Of a stretch of 64,000 bases of DNA, positions 1-12,640 are shown in pieces; within the stretch, counting starts at the first letter, position 1; every line of letters starts with the position of its first letter. A program made the position numbers and the translations under genes. The notes under the pieces are model-generated. The model saw only the letters and a program-made list of their open reading frames with translations. It was not told where the DNA came from and did not search any database. Source of the DNA: Zygnema cylindricum (taxonomy: Eukaryota > Streptophyta > Zygnematophyceae > Zygnematales > Zygnemataceae); contig JBBHKE010002613.1 in assembly GCA_037447655.1 (NCBI GenBank), forward strand, positions 263,368 through 327,367. Reading direction: 5' to 3'.

Positions 1-943
1 GTCTGAGTTTTGAAATTCCATTCTTTTCAACTACTAATTTTGGCCTTTTTCAACTGTTAGGAGTCTTTTTGGGCCCATAGAATAATCACCCTATTTCTTT
101 TTTGGAGGGGGGGGAAGGGAGGGGCATGTGCTACATCTGAACATAATGTTGAATATAGAAAACGAAGTTTAGTCTGGAGGACAATAATAGAGTGAAATGC
201 CATGCATTCCTTTGAATATGATTTAAATAATGAGAAAGAGTCGAATGGAGCTACATGATAGTCCCCCGGTTAAGCAGATTTGACATACAGGACTGATTAT
301 GACTGAGGTAAGATTAACGGTTCCGATATTGGCTTGAGAAGTCATAAACTTAGATTGTTCGAACTGTGTTTATGACCGAGACCAATTTTTGATAGAACAG
401 ATTAGAGTGCACTGTGAATTGCTATTTAATTATTTTAGATAATTAGTATGAGGACTGTTGTATTGTTAGTAATTCTGTTTCCAGTCCAAATGACGTGGAC
501 GATTGTGAATCGCAAAAATAACAAGTGTTTAGAAAAGAAACAAGAAACAATTTAGTTTCAACACCGCTATTTTGTGGTCGGAGGGCAAAAAAAACTCTTA
601 CGCTAATAGGATTCAGTCTCACTGCATTGGTGAAGCTTGCCATTGAACAGTTCACCAGATATAGATGGACAGTGGTGGTTTTGGCGGCTTTAAATCATTT
701 TGGTTACGCTTTATAAGAAGCAGTTGTGGGTTCGGGGGCTGTAGCATTTAAGTTATATTGTGCATGTAATAACATCAAAATCAAGATGTATGTAACATCT
801 AATGTTTTTGTAGGTGTAGTGACATCAAAATCAAAACGTAATTCATGTTGTGTCATTTTTTTTTTTGCATGTTACATTGCATCATCTGGTCTCATGTTAA
901 TGAGTATCGACAGCATGGTCTTACTACTGCTATTTATGACTGA
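1..943. other. Unassigned sequence
   Basis: No coding exon or repeat family is recognised here. If the exon at 1345 belongs to a full gene, its upstream exons should lie here or to the left. I looked for the Walker A and Walker B exons of the Ycf45-like family and did not find them. Confidence 0.5.
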
Positions 944-1252
944 GGAGAGTGAGAATCTGACTAAAAAAAAGCAGTTTATTGACTGCCGAGTAGAAACTGT
1001 TCCTTGGGATGCCAGAATGAGGTGCTGGAATGTGCCTTTCAAAACAGTTTATTATTATGATCCCAGAATCTGACTGAAGCAGTCTGTTACAATGCCAGAA
1101 TCTGACTGGAAAGCAATTTAATGGAACACGAAAATTTTACTAAAAAGCAGTCAATTTGTGAGCCAGAAGCCTGACTAAAAACAGTATTTTTGAATGTCAC
1201 AATCTGACTAGAAGGCAATTTGTCGGGATGCCAGAATATGACTGGACAGCTT
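944..1252 (+). repeat. Degenerate 30-45 bp tandem repeat
   Basis: About seven or eight diverged copies of a unit resembling ATGCCAGAATCTGACTGAAA followed by GCAGTTT occur in tandem, for example near 1062, 1092, 1160, 1197 and 1228. The array ends just before the polypyrimidine tract of the exon at 1345, so it is probably intronic. Confidence 0.7.
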
Positions 1253-1344
1253 TTTCCTTTCTGTTTGTTTCTGTTTTTGTTTTTGTTTTCGTTTTTTTGT
1301 TTGTTTTTAATGTTGTTTTGTCTTTTTGTCGGTTTTTTTTGCAG

Positions 1345-1689
1345 CGAGGCGTCCGACTAGTGGCCAGCGCCCATGGAAGTCTCGCAGAGCTCGTCCAAAA
1401 TCCGGTACTCTCAGAACTCCTCGGTGGGGTGGAAATTGTGACTGTTGGGGATACTTTTGCGATGCGATATTCTGGTAACAAAAACGTCCAGCAAAGAAAA
1501 CGAAGTTCGGTCTTTCAGACGGTAATAGAGTTGAATAAAAACGAAATGCATTCTTGGAACATTTTTAGAGATATCGAGGCGGCTGTAGATAATGTTCTCC
1601 AGGGTCAGCCTAACATAGTGGAAGTCCGGTCCATTGACCCTAACACGGGACAAATTTACTCTCGGGAAGAAGTGAGACAAACTTTTTGA
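1345..1689 (+). CDS. Terminal exon of a Ycf45/SpoIIIAA-like ATPase paralogue
   Basis: The exon follows a strong acceptor (T-rich tract, TTGCAG) and is open for 114 codons to a TGA at 1687-1689. It begins [20 protein letters not shown] and aligns along its length with the last exon of the complete minus-strand gene at 15581-21389, sharing the same intron position and phase 0. In this family the segment is the C-terminal part of the ATPase, including the sensor-like SAHG motif, and a charged tail. Protein identity is high but many third codon positions differ, so the two copies are not recent. An AATAAA lies about 100 bp downstream (1791-1796). No Walker motifs are seen upstream in this window. 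It is either the end of a gene that starts to the left or a truncated duplicate. Confidence 0.7.
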   Translation, partial: RGVRLVASAHGSLAELVQNPVLSELLGGVEIVTVGDTFAMRYSGNKNVQQRKRSSVFQTVIELNKNEMHSWNIFRDIEAAVDNVLQGQPNIVEVRSIDPNTGQIYSREEVRQTF

Positions 1690-1943
1690 CTTTTTGACTT
1701 TGTGTGTTCTCCATCTCAAGAGTCTTAGGTTTTTCTCACGAGTTTCATGATAATCCGGATCTCACAACCAGTCCGAGGGAATTCCTGAGGAATAAAATTA
1801 CTCTTACAAACTTGTCCGATTTGAATTACGGATTTGCATTCAGTTTTGTGTCCATTGTTAGACTCTGACAAAAACCACCGACTGGCAATTTTTTTTGTCA
1901 ACTTTTTGAAGTTCTTAATCTCAGTTAATCCTCATCTTACTTT

Positions 1944-2041
1944 TTTCAATGAAGACCTTAGTGAAGACCTCTCTCAGTGAAGACCTCTCTCAGTGGAGAC
2001 CTCTCTCAGTGGAGACCTCTCTTAGTGAAGACCTCTCTCTG
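1944..2041 (+). repeat. 16-bp minisatellite
   Basis: About five to six tandem copies of AGTGAAGACCTCTCTC, with single-base variants (GGAGAC in two units). Confidence 0.9.
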
Positions 2042-3180
2042 GAAAACAACCAAGACGAGGGGTTCTCTGGGAAAGTCGTATTCAACTTTTTTGCATGTAT
2101 TTTTGCTCTTAACCAACGGTTTTTAGATTTTTAGTTTAGGATTTTAGTGCCAATGTCACAAGCTTCCTCAAGTAGTCCAGCTCATCCTCATTAGTCAAAG
2201 CCTTGTCAACCCGCCCCTGTTTGTACTTGTGAGAATTGACCTAAAAATAACCTTGCTCTCCTTTTGACCCAAATATCCCATGTTTTTTCCACTATCTTTC
2301 GTTTGGTGGTTGCGGATATTATGTCCCTAGCGCCTGTGCCATCATGTTTTATTATATTGTCTTTTTTTTTTGCACTGGAGTTTGTCACATTGTGCTCATA
2401 CTCATTTAATAAACATAAGTGTATTAGTTTTTGTGAAGAAAGCGTGACGGTAAACCATTTGAGTACATGGGAACCTAAAAAGTGGATGGCAAGGTATGTT
2501 TCTGTGGTTGGTCCATGGATTATTTCCTTTTGGGTTTTGGAGGATGACGTGGGTTATTTACACGATTTTTTTCAAGTTATTGTCCGGATGGTTACCCGTA
2601 AAACTGTACGATCTATCCTAAATGTGCTGATAAATATCTCTCGTGTATTTACACACTTGAGTGAGGAAATTCTCATCAGGTTAGTCATGTTTTTTGTGAT
2701 GAACTCCACTGCCAATTGCTAAAAGACGTTAATCATTCTAGTTCAAGTGCAATTTTTTCAACACAAAATCATTAGTAATAAAAATATTAAGTGGCCGATA
2801 GTGAGTCCTCTTGCAAAATATAATTTACTGTAGTTAAATATAATAATTGTTCATGCTATTAACTCACCAGCTCTAATAGCGATGATTGGTGCATTGTCAG
2901 AGCTTCACTATTCCTCTCCACATGTCCAGGAAAAATGTTGTATGAATTTATTAAGAAAGAACAGTGGCAAATTATCTGAGTACACTGAAACAAATGACGA
3001 ATTGCAAAAATGAACTGAAAAAGGGAATATGTTGCGAAAGTGACTAACAACAAAAGGAACCGAAAGGTACAAGCAGTGCAAAAACAACAACAAACTGGTG
3101 TGCAATAATACAAAAACTACCTATCCAAGCCTCGACATTATCAAGAATTAAAAACAACCCATCAAATCCTCTAGGCTTGC
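2042..3180. other. Unassigned sequence
   Basis: A 152-codon open frame on the plus strand (2264-2722) has no recognisable motif, a non-ATG start and AT-driven hydrophobic composition. I do not call it a gene. Nothing else is seen. Confidence 0.5.
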
Positions 3181-4525
3181 CAGGGAACACTATGGGATTT
3201 CAGTTGAAGTTGATGATCCATAACAACAATAGCAGATCAACGGCGGATAGAAGCTTACACTCACTGTAAAGCCACAGATGATTGTTGACGAGAAAAAGAG
3301 ATAAGGAAAAAAGTCCCTCCTCTTGAAACAACTCTGACACAAGTATGGAAGAACTCAACCAAGGAATGAAATCATCTATAACACCGAGGTGTGCAACGCT
3401 TGTCCTTCCTAGTAGCATCACGCACGGCCACTCCTACACGTTGAGGCAACGATCAACAACTATAATCAAGGTAGGGTTCGCCAAAATAATGTCACCAAAA
3501 ATATGACATGTACCATTGACCGAAACAACCCAAATCCCGCTATGAATTGAATACCCTCCCTTGGGATGTAAATGTCGCAATGGCCTCGCGATCAATGTCT
3601 TGTGCTTGACTCAACTCTCCCTTATTGGAGCAATGAAGAGGATGGGCCCCACTGGGTGGAAAAATACGGTCACGTGAGCAAACAAGGGAGTCAAGTAGAG
3701 GAGGATGTGGGAGGAGTGTTCAATTGAGCAATCACAAAACATACAGTGGAAAGTCTAGTTGTAGGAAGAAGCCAAGCTCCAAAACCAAGACTGGAAACAA
3801 GGGCCCCTACAGGAAAGAAAAAGAAAATAGGAACGTGAAGAATCAGAGGGAAGAGCCTTGAGAAGCTCAAGTTGAATGGTGCGACAACCTTACTTACTTA
3901 GAATTTGACATTATCAACACTTACTGTTTGGTCTTACTATTTTCTCCGTGACATACGGCACAAGTATTCATGGACACCCGTAATTGGCTTCATGATAAGG
4001 GTGGAAAACCCAACATATCGACTTAAGTAAGGAGGAATAAAATTGGCCGCCTCCAAAAATAAACTATTGGAAGGAAAAGACGTCGTCCTAAACACGAAGA
4101 TACTAGCAAGAACAAGCGTATCCCTTACTAAAAAGCGAGAGACAAGTGGGGACAATAAGGCACTAACTTCCAAGGTAGGTAGCAAGAGTCACTCACGCCC
4201 TACATAACCCCAATTTCCAACAGAGACGAGAGGGGATGCCTAAATGCGGATTGTAGGCCCAAACCTGTGATCAAAAGCGCAACGGCGCAATAAAGTATGG
4301 AGGTTGTCCATGAGGTGATCATCAAAAGGTGGATGGAGACAAGACAAAAATAAGTACAAGGGGATGTGTGAGTGAGGTAGGAGGAGTAACGAGTGATTCT
4401 CCTCGTCGAAGAATAAAAAAAGATAAACAAAAAGACACACTCAATTGACTCTAACAATGGTGGGCAACATATCACATAGTCTTTCCACTCTATGTTGTCA
4501 ACACGCATGAGCCTTTGTTCGTAGA
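3180..4525 (-). pseudogene. Decayed RLE-type LINE, 3' part
   Basis: Minus-strand translations match the C-terminal half of the better-preserved LINE at 33208-36401. At 3200-3421, segments such as LWLYSECKLLSAVDLLLLLW correspond to the end of that element. At 3937-4185, LVSRFLVRDTLVLA matches LVSRFLAGDTPVLA, and at 4200-4508 a stretch after the RT domain matches. The nucleotide match is also visible: GATCCATAACAACAATAGC here against GATCCATAACCGCAACAGTC at 33331. Every frame is interrupted by stops and shifts. The RT catalytic domain itself is absent. This is a dead fragment older than the 33 kb copy. Confidence 0.85.
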
Positions 4526-4580
4526 CTTTTACATTATCAACACTTACTATTTGGTCTTACTATTTACTCAGTGACATATG
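3908..4580. repeat. Pair of ~55-bp direct repeats
   Basis: ACATTATCAACACTTACTRT followed by TTGGTCTTACTATTT occurs at 3908-3960 and again at 4531-4580, with about 85-90% identity. The first copy interrupts the LINE homology and the second lies at its edge, so the unit is probably a small insertion or duplication that postdates the LINE. Confidence 0.8.
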
Positions 4581-4678
4581 GCAAAAACTACCCTAAACAC
4601 CTAATTTTAAAATACACTTATCAATTATAGATCAAAAGTGTGGAAACTTGTGTGACAACGTGACCATTATATCCGGTA

Positions 4679-4895
4679 CACCGTGTAAAGCTATGGGTTT
4701 TACAAGTTTTTTCGCTACTTAAAACATCTTTTTACCGTACACACTTGTCGGATTATGGATTTGACGGTTGCGATTGAAAGCCGAGATTCCCACCTTGCCA
4801 TTAGCGGTCTCCATGTGAAAAACGAACAGGTGTGTACGGAGAAAATATGTTTTATGTGGCGAAAAAATAATTAACACTAATAGCGAAACACGGTG
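4679..4895. mobile_element. TA-flanked MITE (copy 1)
   Basis: A 217-bp near-palindrome begins CACCGTG and ends CACGGTG, with TA on both outer sides. The inner arms carry TCGCTACTTAAAACATC then TTTTTACCGTACACACTTGT, and the inverted counterpart lies near 4828-4866. This pattern recurs at 12428, 39497, 58440 and 61568. TA target sites and terminal inverted repeats suggest a non-autonomous Tc1/mariner-type element. No transposase is present. Confidence 0.85.
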
Positions 4896-5933
4896 TAGTC
4901 CCGTGCTTATTATTCGTTTTTCCGGGTATAATAAGGCTATAATACGGGCTACCAGGTATAGCGTTTGCACGCGTTTTAGCACTTTTGATCTATGTTGATA
5001 AGGACGTGAACGGCCGCCGTACGGTATTACATTGTTTTGTCGATTAGGCGTACTGGCGTAAGCTTTCGATCACCGTCAAATCCAGGCCGCCGTCAAATCC
5101 AGGCCGTTATCATCCTAGTCGACGTTCCGCTGGGATTTTGCATGAAAAGTGCATACGTGTCCCCCGACAGCTACAAAGCTTATCGTTTTTAGAGTGGATA
5201 ACACTAATTCGGTCGGGACTTTTTCTTGCCTAAAATCATAAAATAGTGTTGACAATAATATTTAAGGGAGTGGATAATAATCTGCCACGTGTATCTGCAC
5301 TGAACTAGTATTGCATATTCTAATTTTGCATCAACACTAGTAAGTTTCAAACGGTAATAACGATGGACGGTGTATAAAATCACCGGAGAAAGTGTGAATA
5401 GATGCTCGGATGGCACCTTACTTTTCAATTTCCAAACGTGCAATCTTAGCCGTTAAAACGTTGCCGATGTTGACTTTGCAGGTTGCTATCAGCGACGATC
5501 GCTCTCAGTCATAAGTTTTCTAAACCCTGGGCCTACGTAGTGTGCACGGAAAAAGCGCTTCATTATATTGTCGTTATGGTGTTCACACTGGAAATGTTGG
5601 AGTTTTCGCTCTGTTTTTGAATACTTTTGGCGCAACATATAAATTTAGATTGAAAGTAATATTCGACAGTACTCCCTTTCTGCTGCTTAGGCGGCAATAC
5701 ATTTTGCTTCTTACTACCGTACACCAGTTTTTTTCCAGGTATGTGCTTTAATAAAGCTAACGAATTGCTTATTTTTTTGCTTAAAAACTGTCAACTTTAT
5801 GTTTTTCTCGTATCTGCATATTCACCACCTTAAAATGTTCTCGGAGATAAATCGTACTAATCAAAATTCTTAGCCCTTGGGAATTTGCAGAAATTTTAAA
5901 GTACCTTCATTGAATTCTGTTCAAGAATCCATA
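4896..5933. other. Upstream region of the ABCG gene
   Basis: No coding sequence is recognised. The promoter and 5' UTR of the ABCG gene should lie here, but I cannot place a TATA box or start site with confidence. A T-rich stretch followed by AG near 5872 could be a 5' UTR splice acceptor. Confidence 0.4.
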
Positions 5934-8900
5934 ATGGCATTTGAAGATAATAACTTTGAGAATAATGACATAGAACAGGGAAGTTCTACAGTTTCTGTTC
6001 AGCAAAAACTTGGAAAATCTTTGGAAGTTGTCGTAACTGTAAGAATCAACTCAATCAACTCAAATAATAAATGATTCTATTAGTTTTGTTTTATATCCTG
6101 AATGACTTAAAAACCATTCTATGTTTCGTTTCAAGCAAATTTTCTAGAAATATTTTGTTTAACGATAGCTCTGCTTATGAAACCATCACATATATTTATG
6201 TATGAAACCAAAAACAACATCATATATACGACAACATGTAAAACCAAATAACTTCTTTGCTGATTTGATTTTTTGTGGTTTTATTTCGCTGCAGTTTAAA
6301 AAAATTTGCTACGTGGTTCCGTTACCAACTGGAAAAGAAAAAAAGATTTTGGATGACGTTTCTGGTGCAGTACATCCAGGGGAAATGCTTGCCCTAATGG
6401 GACCAAGGTTTGTCAAAAACATTATTCTAAAATGCCTAATCCTTTTAAAATACTTAATTGTAATTTAAAATACCTTTCGTATATTGGAAACTTGCACCAA
6501 TGTTGTGTGGTCCACATTCAACCGGCCGAGATTAACGCAATCGTACCAATATGGGTTTTTGAAGTAGTGTAGAAAAAAGTCTCTCAAAAGTCTCTCAGTT
6601 TCTTAGAAGTCTTTTTCTCCAAACATGTAGCAGTGTGATACATTTTTGGAAGTTCAAAACTGCTTGAGAATTGAAAAATAACACTGGTGAGTCTGTCAGT
6701 TTTAGACCAAATGATATTTTGAGGTTATTAAAAAGACTTAGTTCTCTTTAAATTTTCAAATGATACTATTTGTAAATATCTGCTACATAAAAAGAACCCG
6801 ATGATTTTTTTTTTCATGATTGTGATAATGGATCCTGAAGGTTAACTAAAACTGTGTGTTTCTATAAGCTTTTGGGAGTACTTGAAGAAGGTAAACAGGA
6901 AAGTACAGAAATTCTGATGTTTCTATTTAAAAAAATTATAAACATTTCTTATGTTAAACTGGGAGAGAGTGTAAAGAGCTTCAGATCGAACAAGTCTAAT
7001 AAACACATTCCCTGCTTTTTTGTCTAATTGGGAAGGTATTATTAATCATTTAAGAGTTCCTTAAATTCACGCAAAACATTAGAGTACATTATAAAGATTT
7101 TCCTCATAAATAATTACTTTGCTTCCCTCCCAAGTCACAGGAAAAGATCGAAATGCTAGAAGTGAAACAAGAAACGAATTAATTAGTCAAATGGGATATC
7201 TGGAAAATTGAATTTTATAGAAGAAACAAAAGAAAAAACAAAAAGAATCTAACGGCTGGAAATTGACCTTTTATTAATGAAACAAATCGAATTGTATGGA
7301 AGAAACAAACGAATTAGTCAATTGTAACAACTAAGAATTTGGAATATTACGAAAAGAGTAAAACAAATTAGTGAAGGTTATAGATAGGATTGTATTTTGT
7401 ACGAAAAAAAAAAGTCAAATGGATGCAATAGCTAGAAATCAGATTACTGTGAAAGAAACAAGTTAGCGAATGTATTAGCTGGGATTTAAATCAAATACGA
7501 AATTCAATAATGAAAGAAACAAAAAAAAATTTCAATGTAAATTCTAAGACTCCAATGTCTTTGATTGGTGTATGAAATGCAGTGGGAGTGGAAAGACAAC
7601 ACTCCTTAACTTTCTGGGTGGTCGTATGAGATCCGGAGTAACCGGTCGAATCGCATATAATGGAGCGACATTTACGAAGCCTATGAAAAGAAAGATTGGT
7701 TTTGTCTCACAAGATGATATTGTTCTTCAGAACTTGACTGTCCATGAAACTCTTGTTTGTACGGCCCTCCTTCGCCTACCCAATACTCTTTCAAGGAATG
7801 AAAAAATCCAGAGAGCCAATGAGGTTATTCTTGAACTGGGACTGGAAAGATGTAAAGATACCCTATTGGGTGGCACATTTAGGAGAGGAGTATCTGGAGG
7901 AGAAAGAAAACGAGTTTGTATTGGACAAGAAATGCTCATTAATCCTTCTATTCTCCTCCTTGATGAGCCCACTTCCGGATTAGATTCTACTACGGCTCTC
8001 CGAATTGTTGCTTTACTTCGGACCTTAGCAAAAAGTGGAAAGTGTATTATAAGTACTATTCATCAGCCCTCTTCTCCAGCTTTTGCCACATTCGATAAGC
8101 TGTTGTTGTTATGTGAAGGGTCTCCAATATATTTCGGAAGAGCGAATGGAGCCATGGATTACTTCGGAGGCCTCGGTTTCCATCCGAAATTTGCAACTAA
8201 TCCCGCCGATTATCTTCTTGATCTTGCAACAGGTATGGAAAAGAACACAGAATCTTGACAATCCAATTATTAGTCAATGAGTTTTGACAGTGCGTTAGTC
8301 AATGGAAATTGTACTACCTAGTTTTATCTGTTGATATTTGAATTCAATTTAGTACAATATTCTTTATCTTAATATGGACCACAAACATTCAACATAACCA
8401 CAATTTTCTTAACATCATCTGTCCTTATTGGCAATGTAAGAATGATTCACTTAAAATGACGATGGGAACGAAGAGTGTTCGATGATTTTCCGAAACAAAT
8501 ATATTTAACAGTAAACCATGACATATTTAAAGGTATGGATGTTTGTGTAACTTAGGATCTGTAAATTTTGACTAAAAGACAAATTGAATGGGCAGGTGTG
8601 ACACATGAGACCCTTCCTGGAGTGGGTTTTACTGAAGAAGGAAAGGTAGTGGGAAATACTCCCGTTGATGGGACAGTGGTAAGGGAAACTTATCTGAAAG
8701 AAAGTGAGAAGCAGCAAGAGATCAAGGATACTCTTAAAGTGGCTTATAGGGAACATTGGGCCACTTCCGATAATGGGTTAATGTCGAATAATGAAACCGA
8801 AGATGAAGCCAAAGGTATGTGTTAGCACCATTTTTCCAACATTCCACAACTTCTCTATGTTTCCTTTGTTTAATGTAATAAAACTTGATAGAAAATTGTG

Positions 8901-11479
8901 AGAACAAGAGCTTAAATTTGTGGTTTTGCTATATTTTAGCATCGAAACCATAAATTGCTGATGATATGGGATATGCCTTCAATATTCTTGACTATTCTTG
9001 AAAAACTGATGGGGATTTTGATGTGGAGTTTTACTGGATGAAGCTCCTGTATTGAAGAAGGAATGGCCCACGAGTTGGTTGGAGCAATTTGTTGTTCTTT
9101 TGGTCCGCGGAGTGAAGTCACGTCGCGGTGAAGCATTAGAGATGCATCGAGCTTTGCAAGTGGCGGCTGTTTCTATCATAGTTGGGCTTTTATGGTGGAG
9201 AATGAAGCTCACAGATGCAAGAAGTGTTCAAGATATGGTAAAATATAAAGGATGGAATATGTTTTTTACGTTTTTTGTGTTTTTTTGTGTTGTGTTTTTA
9301 TGTTCTGACTTTATTAGGACTTCTTTTAGTGTTTATGATTTTCGAGTCTTGTGCATTGAGGTTTGTGTAGGATCTTTGTCTCTCTTCAGAATAAAATTAT
9401 GCAGCTCCACTGTTTTTGTGAAGTATATTTCTTAGTTTTTACAAAAAAAATCAGGCCTGAACTTTTTTTTCTTTTCTCTCCTGTAGGACTCAGATTGAAA
9501 CCAAAGAACTTTTCTGATAATGTCTCATTAATATCTGGAAAAATAGAAAAAAAATAAAAAATCCCTCTTGACATTTGTTCTACTACCTTAGTCTTATGTT
9601 CCTGAGGGGAGGGAATGCCTTGCAGACTGGTCTTCTCTTCTTTACAACCAACTTTTGGGGTTTTTTCCCAATTATTGGTGCTGTTGTCACTTTTCCAAAT
9701 GAAAGAAAAATTCTTTCGAAGGAAAGGGCGGCGGGGATGTATCGTCTTTCCGCATATTTTATGGCACGGATTATTACTGATTTGCCCATAGTTCTGTTAC
9801 TACCAACTGTTTCTATGGGTGTTGTTGTGTACTGGATGACTGGTCTCCGTTTGACTTTTGCAGCTTATTTTCTCACACTTCTTTGTCTTTTGACAAATGT
9901 CCTGGTGGCTCAAGGTAGGACGGATACTTCTTATAATTTCTTATTTTTAAAGGTTATTATTCTTATTCATAAGGTAACTGGCAATGTTTTAATTTTCCGG
10001 GATTGCATATCGAGGGAGGTCATTCAATTGTTTTAAAATTAGTGTGGTCTATTTCTATCTTCAGTCCATTTCTATCTTCAGTATCTCCGAGTATCTCCGA
10101 TTTTCTTTTTGTAAATTTTTGGAACTGTTAGGTTTTCTTTGTTTAAAGGGTTCACCTTAAATTGTGATTCTGTTTTCCAATTGTTAATTTTATGTTGTTT
10201 TATGTTGTTTGTATCGCTTAATGTTATTGAAGGTTTTACAAAACAGTTTTTAAATTTCTATGTCGTTCAAATGTAGATTATAATTATTTCCATTTTATGT
10301 TTTGTCCATATCCTGAAGGAATTGAGAACAGTGGGTTACCATTAATATTTTTTTTTTATAATTTTAGCATTACTCTGTTCTATTGTTTTGAGTTAACCAT
10401 TACTGAACTCTATGTTTTGATCTACAAATTACTGCAATTTTCATTTTTTTCTTAAACTATTTTTTTTTTCTTGAAGTTTACGGTTCTTCTGTTTTGTTCT
10501 AAAAACAACTGAGTTTCCTTGATTTGATCTAGAAGTTACGGAGTTCTAATGTTTCGAGAGGATTGATGTCAAATATTGACTTGGGCAAGTATATGATTTG
10601 ATCAAAAAATGACTGAATTTGATCTAATAATGACTGAATTGGAGGTGGTTAATATGGAATATAGGACTTGGGCAAGCTATTGGATTTATGTTTTGATCCG
10701 ATAATTACTGAATCTGATCCAAAATTACTGAATTTGATGCAATAATGAATTAATTTGATCTAATAATGACTGAATTGGAGGTGGTTGATATGGAATATAG
10801 GACTTGGGCAAGCTATTGGGGCGGCTCTCATGGACGCAAAATCAGCGACAACGTTGTCGGCCGTTATGATGCTCACCTTCCTTCTTGCAGGGGGGTTTTT
10901 TGTGCAGGTAAAAGGGTTTTAAACCAATTTCAAAGTCTACCCATTCGTCTAATAAGGTTTTTTATCTTTTGTATCTTTTATATATTGTCACGATACTCAC
11001 TTTCTGTCGTGTTTTTACACTCCACTAATATCTATTTTGTAGTCAACCTTTTTATTATTTTAAGTGGAACTTGCAAAAGCTGTTTCTTAGTTTCCTTTTG
11101 CGTGGGAGACATTTGCGCGTGTTTTTGTTTTTATCGCATGTGATCGTGGGCGAAGATATTTGTTTCCATTGCTGACAAAATGTGTGGATGTGTTTTTGTT
11201 TTTCAGTCCATTCCTGTATTCATCAGCTGGTTAAGGTATATAAGTTTTCCGTACTATGTATTTCACCTTCTTGTAAAGGTCCAGTTTCCTCCCGGAACCA
11301 CATATCCTTGTGGGACAACTGAAAATCCCGGAGCTCTTTGTTTGGTGGAGGATAGTGAGGCTCTCGATAACATCACATTAGGAGGTGGAGGATTTGAAGC
11401 GGGAATTTTAATTTTAATGTTTTTCTCGTATCGATTTTTCGCTTACATGTTTCTTCGTAGAGTGAAGCCCTTGCGATAG
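5934..11479 (+). CDS. ABCG (White/Brown complex) half-transporter
   Basis: Eight exons join in frame to about 654 residues: 5934-6038, 6295-6407, 7583-8232, 8596-8814, 9029-9237, 9626-9914, 10801-10907 and 11207-11479 (TAG). The order is the ABCG one, nucleotide-binding domain first, then membrane domain. Walker A GPSGSGKTT lies at residues ~71-79 (its serine codon is split by an intron), the Q-loop VSQDD at ~114-118, signature VSGGERKRV at ~176, Walker [13 protein letters not shown] at ~196 and the H-loop histidine at ~233, all intact. A charged linker follows, then hydrophobic segments starting near residue 390 (for example [10 protein letters not shown]), the GLLFF segment and a C-terminal [17 protein letters not shown] motif typical of plant ABCG14/21/25-like proteins. 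Such half-transporters dimerise in a membrane and export lipids, hormones or other small molecules; the substrate cannot be read. The ATG at 5934 gives a short N-terminus, so an upstream exon is possible. The acceptor at 9028 has a poor pyrimidine tract. The eighth-exon region has duplicated junctions (see 10578-10820). Confidence 0.92.
10578..10820 (+). repeat. Tandem duplication across an ABCG intron-exon junction
   Basis: The junction TGGAATATAG/GACTTGGGCAAG of the ABCG exon at 10801 also occurs 136 bp upstream (junction at 10664/10665), embedded in a duplicated block (10621-10683 against 10757-10819). A third, more decayed core GACTTGGGCAAG lies at 10578. Using the upstream acceptor would soon reach a stop, so only the last copy fits the protein. 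Confidence 0.9.
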
Positions 11480-12427
11480 AGTCTTTATTGAGAGATTTTT
11501 TGTGCAAAAATTATATTTGGGAGATGTTTTTGTGCCACGATATATTTTGAGGCTATGGATAGAGTTATAAATGAAAGAGTTTTTATATATAACGACAATT
11601 TATTCATAGGCTATGGATGGCCACACATTCTTTGAGCCTCCAAAGGCTCATTTGGGGTTTTAGATCTTGGGATAATGGGAAATAGTACTTAATTTTGTTT
11701 TAGAAAGGAAAAATGGCTTGGGATAATGGAAATATAGTACTAAGAATTTAGTTCGGGAAATAATACTAAGAATTTAGTTCAGGAAAGGAAGTTTCACAAT
11801 ATCTATCATTTGTTGACCCTTACTGTTGTTCAGTTATGTGGTCTGTGCATATATTTAGAGTATATATCATTTTTCCTCGGGAGGGGGAGAGGGAGGGGGA
11901 GAGGGAGGGAAAGAGGAGAGCGAGAGGGAGAGGGAGGAGGAGGAAGAGGAACTTTTGTCATCCAGGACAAAAAATTTATAGAAATGACACGGGAATAGCA
12001 AAAACATGGGAAGTACATTTTTTTGGCTTGAGTTGGTTTAACTGTGCCCTGTATTCTCCCTTTCCTAAAAGGCGTTAAATACGTGTTTTTTGCCAAATAC
12101 AGTGTTATGTTTTGTTGCCAAATTATTATTATTATTATTATTATTATTTTATGTGATCATCTTCAATGATGTGAAATTTGTCATTTTTGTTAAATTAGAC
12201 ATTAATTAATGTTTCCCTATCACCATGTCAAAGTACAGTACTATGCCATGTTTTGCTAGTAAGTTGTTTTGCCTTTTTCGTGCGGAAATATTAATAATTC
12301 AAATGTGCCAAAAACAATTGAAAACGTTATATGCAGTTTACCATACCGTATGCGTATTATACTGTATATTACACGTATAATATGAGGCAACTTAATTTAG
12401 CTTTTCCAGTTGCTTTCGTTGGAATTA
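11480..12427. other. Intergenic, with GA-rich tract and (ATT)n
   Basis: Downstream of the ABCG stop. A purine tract of GGGAGAGGGAGGG type lies at about 11880-11949 and an ATT trinucleotide run at 12121-12150. No gene is seen. Confidence 0.6.
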
Positions 12428-12640
12428 CACCGATAATCGTTTTTGTGTTAACGTTTTTTTAGCCACCTAAAATATTATTTCTTCGTGCACACTTGTCGGA
12501 TTGTCAAGCGAAGACCGCCAATAGGAAGGTAAGAATCTTGCCTTCTAATAGCAACCATTGGATTGACAATCCTACAAGTGTGCATGAAAAACAGATTTTA
12601 AGTGGTGAAAAAACTTTAATACTAGTAACGATAAGCGGTG
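12428..12640. mobile_element. TA-flanked MITE (copy 2)
   Basis: A 213-bp palindromic element begins CACCGATAATCG after TA and ends GATAAGCGGTG. Inner arms TTCGTGCACACTTGTCGGAT and the inverted counterpart near 12566-12610 match the family at 4679. The right flank is CA rather than TA, so this copy is somewhat decayed. Confidence 0.8.

Noticed and set aside
2264-2722. 152-codon frame as a membrane protein gene
   Set aside because: Non-ATG start, hydrophobicity explained by T-rich DNA, no homology recognised and no splice context.
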